DNA from: an uncultured bacterium
GTDB taxonomy: Bacteria > Cyanobacteriota > Vampirovibrionia > Gastranaerophilales > Gastranaerophilaceae
NCBI GenBank assembly: GCA_945833895.1
Contig: CAMAGQ010000074.1
Span: forward strand, 1-8,136
Direction of reading: 5' to 3'
Length of the DNA: 8,136 nucleotides
Positions 5,461-8,136 of the stretch are shown in pieces (within the stretch, counting starts at the first letter, position 1; every line of letters starts with the position of its first letter). The notes below the pieces were generated by a model. The model saw only the letters and a list, made by a program, of their open reading frames with translations, did not search any database and was not told the DNA's origin. Position numbers and translations under genes: made by a program.

Positions 5461-6804
5461 TTAGTTGTCTTCAGGAGTTGCAGGTGCCGGAAGTTCATGG
5501 ACAACGAGTAATTTCGTTATTCTTGCACCATCAATTTCCTTGACTGTGAAAGTAAAATCGCCGTATTTTACAAAATCGTCTAGCACTGCAAGTCTGCCAA
5601 GTTCTTTTACCACCAGCCCGGCAATGGTATCAACATCTTCAACTTCCAGTTTTTCGTCAGGAAGGTCAAAATATTCGGCAAGTTCATCCAGTCTCATCAT
5701 CCCGTTTACAAGGAAATGATTAGGTTTTATTTCTTCAATATCAATTTCTGTTTCTTCGTCAAATTCGTCTTGAACATCTCCGAAAATTTCTTCAAAAACG
5801 TCTTCCAATGTAATAATACCTGAGGTTCCGCCAAATTCGTCAACAACTACTGCCATCTGGCTTTTGTTCTTCTTAAATTCTCTCACCAAATTGTCAAGTG
5901 TCATTGTTTCAGGAACAAGCATAATTTTACGTTGAAGCGATTCGACTGTAGTTTCTTTATCTTCAATAGACAATGAGTACAAATCTTTTACGTGAATTAA
6001 GCCTGTAATATGGTCGATATCTCCGTCATAAACAGGGTATCTTGTATATTGATTATCTTTTGCCAGTTTATTCAATTCATCAAACGGCATATCAATCGGA
6101 ACGCAGACCATATCCGTTCTTGGTATCATAACCTCTCTTGCAGTAAGGTCAGAGAAGTTAAACATATTATGAAGCATGTCTTTTTCCGTTTCATTCAAGA
6201 CACCTTCGTCATAACTTGTATCAACAAGCAAGTCCAAATCTTCAATTGTATGAACGACTCTTGCCGTACTTACAGGAACTCTTAGCAGTCTTAAAATCCC
6301 GTTGCAGGCAACATTTAAAATCCAGACGAACGGTTTTGAAATTATCATGAATAAATTCATTGGTTTTGCAACGTACAATGAGATTTTTTCAGGGTACTGT
6401 AATGCGATGCATTTTGGAACCTGTTCCCCGATTACAACGTGTAAGAAGGTCACTGTTAAGAATGCAACAATTGCCGTAATCGGAGCAACATATACCTGAG
6501 TTTCAGGAAATTTGTTCAAAATCGGTTTAAGCATCATTTCTATTGTCGGTGAACCGAACCAACCAATACCGATACTTGCAATTGTCACACCTACCTGTAC
6601 TGCGGCTATGAAAAAGTTCATATCCTCCAGTGCTTTTAATGCAAGTTTTGCATCGACATTTCCATCTTTAGTCAGTTGTTCAATCTTTACTTTTCTTGCA
6701 CGTACTATCGCAAATTCAGCCGCCACAAAAAACGCATTTATCAATAATAATATGAATACGATAATCCAATGATATATTATAGTTCCCAGACTCGAGTCAC
6801 TCAT
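5461..6804 (-). CDS. CNNM/CorC-HlyC family membrane protein (hemolysin family)
   Basis: A 447-residue inner-membrane protein of the family annotated as hemolysin or CorC/HlyC. Relatives are CNNM-type magnesium/cobalt transporters, so divalent cation export is the likely role; true hemolysin activity is not implied. Domains in order: a DUF21/CNNM transmembrane region (about 1-190) with hydrophobic segments near 9-31, 65-85, 103-125 and 145-168, and the conserved NAFFVAAEFA (23-32), GVTIASIGIGWFGSP (72-86) and VVIGEQVPK (123-131); a CBS pair (about 224-345) opening with AREVMIPRTDM (222-232) and containing VVDEFGGTSGIITLEDVFEE (320-339); and a C-terminal CorC_HlyC domain (about 355-437). All parts of the full-length family architecture are present. 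The ATG has GAGG 12 bases upstream, rather far, with AAGG directly adjacent. It has its own promoter at 6834-6862 and is insulated from pgi by a terminator. The exact substrate cannot be read from sequence. Confidence 0.95.
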   Translation of the reverse strand: MSDSSLGTIIYHWIIVFILLLINAFFVAAEFAIVRARKVKIEQLTKDGNVDAKLALKALEDMNFFIAAVQVGVTIASIGIGWFGSPTIEMMLKPILNKFPETQVYVAPITAIVAFLTVTFLHVVIGEQVPKCIALQYPEKISLYVAKPMNLFMIISKPFVWILNVACNGILRLLRVPVSTARVVHTIEDLDLLVDTSYDEGVLNETEKDMLHNMFNFSDLTAREVMIPRTDMVCVPIDMPFDELNKLAKDNQYTRYPVYDGDIDHITGLIHVKDLYSLSIEDKETTVESLQRKIMLVPETMTLDNLVREFKKNKSQMAVVVDEFGGTSGIITLEDVFEEIFGDVQDEFDEETEIDIEEIKPNHFLVNGMMRLDELAEYFDLPDEKLEVEDVDTIAGLVVKELGRLAVLDDFVKYGDFTFTVKEIDGARITKLLVVHELPAPATPEDN

Positions 6805-6833
6805 CCTTAATTTTATCCTCTTTTACAAGGTTA

Positions 6834-6862
6834 ATTATAATATCATAATGATAAAATTGCAA
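6834..6862 (-). promoter_or_regulatory. strong sigma70-type promoter for the CNNM-family gene
   Basis: On the minus strand TTGCAA (6862-6857) is separated by 17 bases from a consensus TATAAT (6839-6834). Transcription would start near 6827, giving a leader of about 22 bases that contains AGAGGA. It lies just downstream of the pgi terminator, which supports independent transcription. Confidence 0.8.
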
Positions 6863-6879
6863 GTTGGCTGAAATACCCA

Positions 6880-6920
6880 TAGAATAAGAAAAGGGTTCGA
6901 TTTCAATTATCGCACCCTTT
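6880..6920 (-). terminator. intrinsic terminator after pgi
   Basis: Read on the minus strand, the arms AAAGGGTGCGAT (6920-6909) and ATCGAACCCTTT (6901-6890) can form a 12-position stem with a single G-A mismatch and a 7-base loop, followed by TTCTTATTCT (6889-6880) as an imperfect T-tract. It begins about 25 bases after the pgi stop. On the plus strand the stem is not followed by a comparable T-run, so it should act mainly on pgi transcripts. Confidence 0.8.
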
Positions 6921-6945
6921 GTCATATTTGTTTATTAAAAAGTTT

Positions 6946-8136
6946 TTATTTTGAAATTCTGCCCGGAACAACAACTCCGCCCTTTAGATTTTTCTTGTAA
7001 AATTCTACGTGCGGTTGAAGTACACTGTCCAAAACTTCAGGAAGTTCTTTTCCTGAAACAACACATTCAACGATTTCCTGGTAAACAGTAGCGAAGGCTC
7101 TTAATTGAGTCATAGCACCTGCTGCTGCCGGAGTTAAGCCCATTGATGAAGTTTCAACTTCTTCTTTAAAGAAAGCACCTGTGATTGTGTAAGATTTTGT
7201 TAAAGCATCAATGTAACTTGCTGCGTTTTCAGAGCAAACACCGTTATCAACAGGAACTGTCAAAGCAAAGACAAGTTTGTTTGCAGGGTTGAAATGAGCT
7301 TCTGCTGAGTGGTGCATTGCATCAGGAACTTTTGCAACCTGTTTCAATGTATCTTTTACTGATTCATTCTGCATTTGAGCGTGCCAGTAAACTGTATTTT
7401 CAAACATTGAACCCATATATTGATGTACTGATGCTGAAATTCCGTTCATTTTTGCATCAGCCCAGAAAATACCTTCTTTTAAAGCATCGTTAACGTCTAA
7501 ATCGTCTGACAAAGATTGTTCTGAAACTTCTTGAGCAGAATTTAGCAATGAAATCATATCAGATTTTGGAAGTCCTGCCCAGATTAAAGTGAACAAAGCG
7601 TGGTCGTCAAATGCTGAAAATCTTCCGCCGACATCATCGTGAATGAACAAGTCGCCAAGCCAGTTTTGTTCAATTGAAGTTCTGCGAAGTTCGCTTTTTT
7701 CACTGTTTGCATCAGTTACCGCAATAAAGTGTTTTGCTGCTGATTTTCTTGCTTCATCTTCTGATTGTCCTTTTGCAATGTAAGCATCAACCAGCATTTG
7801 TTGAACTCTTAAAAATCCGTCTTTAGTTTCAAATGTTGAACCTGATTTTGATGCAATCATGAAGTTTGAAGATGTAATGTCGCCAATTCTGTGTAAAAAT
7901 CTGGCAAGACTGATTGAATCGACATCAGAATAGAAATCTACAACATCGTGGCAAATGTTCAAACCGTTGATACCAAGCATGTGTTCAACTGTGTGTTTAG
8001 AACCACCGATACCCATAACGCTTAATTTTTTAGCACCAGTTTGTGCTTTGAAGTTTTCAACCATTGTATAAAGTTCGTCAACTCTTTTCAATTGTTCTGA
8101 CGGAAGGTTTACCCAATTTAGAAAGTAACCTTTTTT
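6946..8136 (-). CDS. pgi: glucose-6-phosphate isomerase, 5' end beyond the window
   Basis: Pgi interconverts glucose-6-phosphate and fructose-6-phosphate in the cytoplasm (glycolysis/gluconeogenesis). 396 residues are visible. The frame is open to the right edge: the 15 codons before the TTG at 8091 read KKGYFLNWVNLPSEQ, matching the FxGWxxLP region of bacterial Pgi, so that TTG is not the start and roughly 40-50 N-terminal residues are missing. Two SIS-type halves are seen: GIGGSKHT (42-49) and the phosphate-binding SKSGST (96-101); VGGRFS (169-174) with the conserved Arg; ESVKD with the likely catalytic Glu258; and QPHVEFYKK (374-382) with the likely catalytic Lys, where most relatives have QPGVE. 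The usual HxxGQ stretch holding the second-half His is divergent, perhaps replaced by MHHSAEAHFNP (274-284). The product is confident; catalytic equivalences are by eye. The gene ends at a terminator, so it is last in its transcript. Confidence 0.95.
   Translation of the reverse strand, partial: KKGYFLNWVNLPSEQLKRVDELYTMVENFKAQTGAKKLSVMGIGGSKHTVEHMLGINGLNICHDVVDFYSDVDSISLARFLHRIGDITSSNFMIASKSGSTFETKDGFLRVQQMLVDAYIAKGQSEDEARKSAAKHFIAVTDANSEKSELRRTSIEQNWLGDLFIHDDVGGRFSAFDDHALFTLIWAGLPKSDMISLLNSAQEVSEQSLSDDLDVNDALKEGIFWADAKMNGISASVHQYMGSMFENTVYWHAQMQNESVKDTLKQVAKVPDAMHHSAEAHFNPANKLVFALTVPVDNGVCSENAASYIDALTKSYTITGAFFKEEVETSSMGLTPAAAGAMTQLRAFATVYQEIVECVVSGKELPEVLDSVLQPHVEFYKKNLKGGVVVPGRISK

Noticed and set aside
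5465..6772. Several plus-strand open frames opposite the CNNM-family gene
   Set aside because: They are short shadows of a clear membrane-protein gene with no homologous motifs.
8089..8091. TTG as the start of pgi
   Set aside because: The frame stays open to the window edge and the 15 extra codons match the FxGWxxLP region of Pgi, so the gene is 5'-truncated by the window.
1..8136. Defence system, CRISPR array, insertion sequence or phage element
   Set aside because: No regular repeats, transposase, integrase or tRNA were seen; nearly all genes are housekeeping on one strand.

Overview
The window is an AT-rich piece of bacterial chromosome in which every supportable gene lies on the minus strand. 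It appears to be ordinary housekeeping sequence with a few uncharacterised proteins; I see no mobile element, CRISPR array, phage gene or RNA gene. The source is probably an uncultured gut bacterium of the Gastranaerophilales (Vampirovibrionia/Melainabacteria, sister to Cyanobacteria) or a close relative. This is inferred from the low GC, the mix of Shine-Dalgarno and non-Shine-Dalgarno starts, and the style of the large hypothetical protein (short N-terminal tract with 'NNTNF' and 'PTFAG', then a long charged body). It was not tested by any search.

Reading in the direction of transcription (right to left): pgi (glucose-6-phosphate isomerase) enters from the right edge without its N-terminus and ends at a clear intrinsic terminator (about 6880-6920). 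A strong sigma70-type promoter (TTGCAA-17-TATAAT) then drives a CNNM/CorC-HlyC membrane protein (5461-6804). It is followed by a small exported protein of unknown function (4825-5406), which has no Shine-Dalgarno site and may be leaderless. A second strong promoter (TTGAAA-17-TATTAT at 4760-4788) starts a compact four-gene unit: yebC, a GAF-GAF-GGDEF diguanylate cyclase, tsaE and tsaB. These genes are 2 bp apart or overlap (8 bp and 4 bp). Next come a 479-residue uncharacterised protein with a possible degenerate HNH-like region (123-1562) and, at the left edge, the first ten codons of a probable zinc-ribbon protein with its own promoter and a good ribosome site.

The yebC-dgc-tsaE-tsaB unit links a translation or gene-expression factor (YebC) and two parts of the tRNA t6A37 modification machinery (TsaE, TsaB) with a c-di-GMP synthase. 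The overlaps suggest translational coupling. tsaD and tsaC are not in the window.

Start codons needed four corrections: tsaB starts at a GTG overlapping the tsaE stop (GTGA); yebC starts at the internal MSGHSKW methionine; the diguanylate cyclase uses TTG with a Shine-Dalgarno site inside the end of yebC; and the apparent TTG start of pgi is false because the frame stays open to the window edge with recognisable Pgi sequence. The most interesting leads are the c-di-GMP/t6A operon, the degenerate HNH-like protein, and a short motif shared by the upstream regions of the two genes that lack Shine-Dalgarno sites. No gap between genes exceeds 300 bases.
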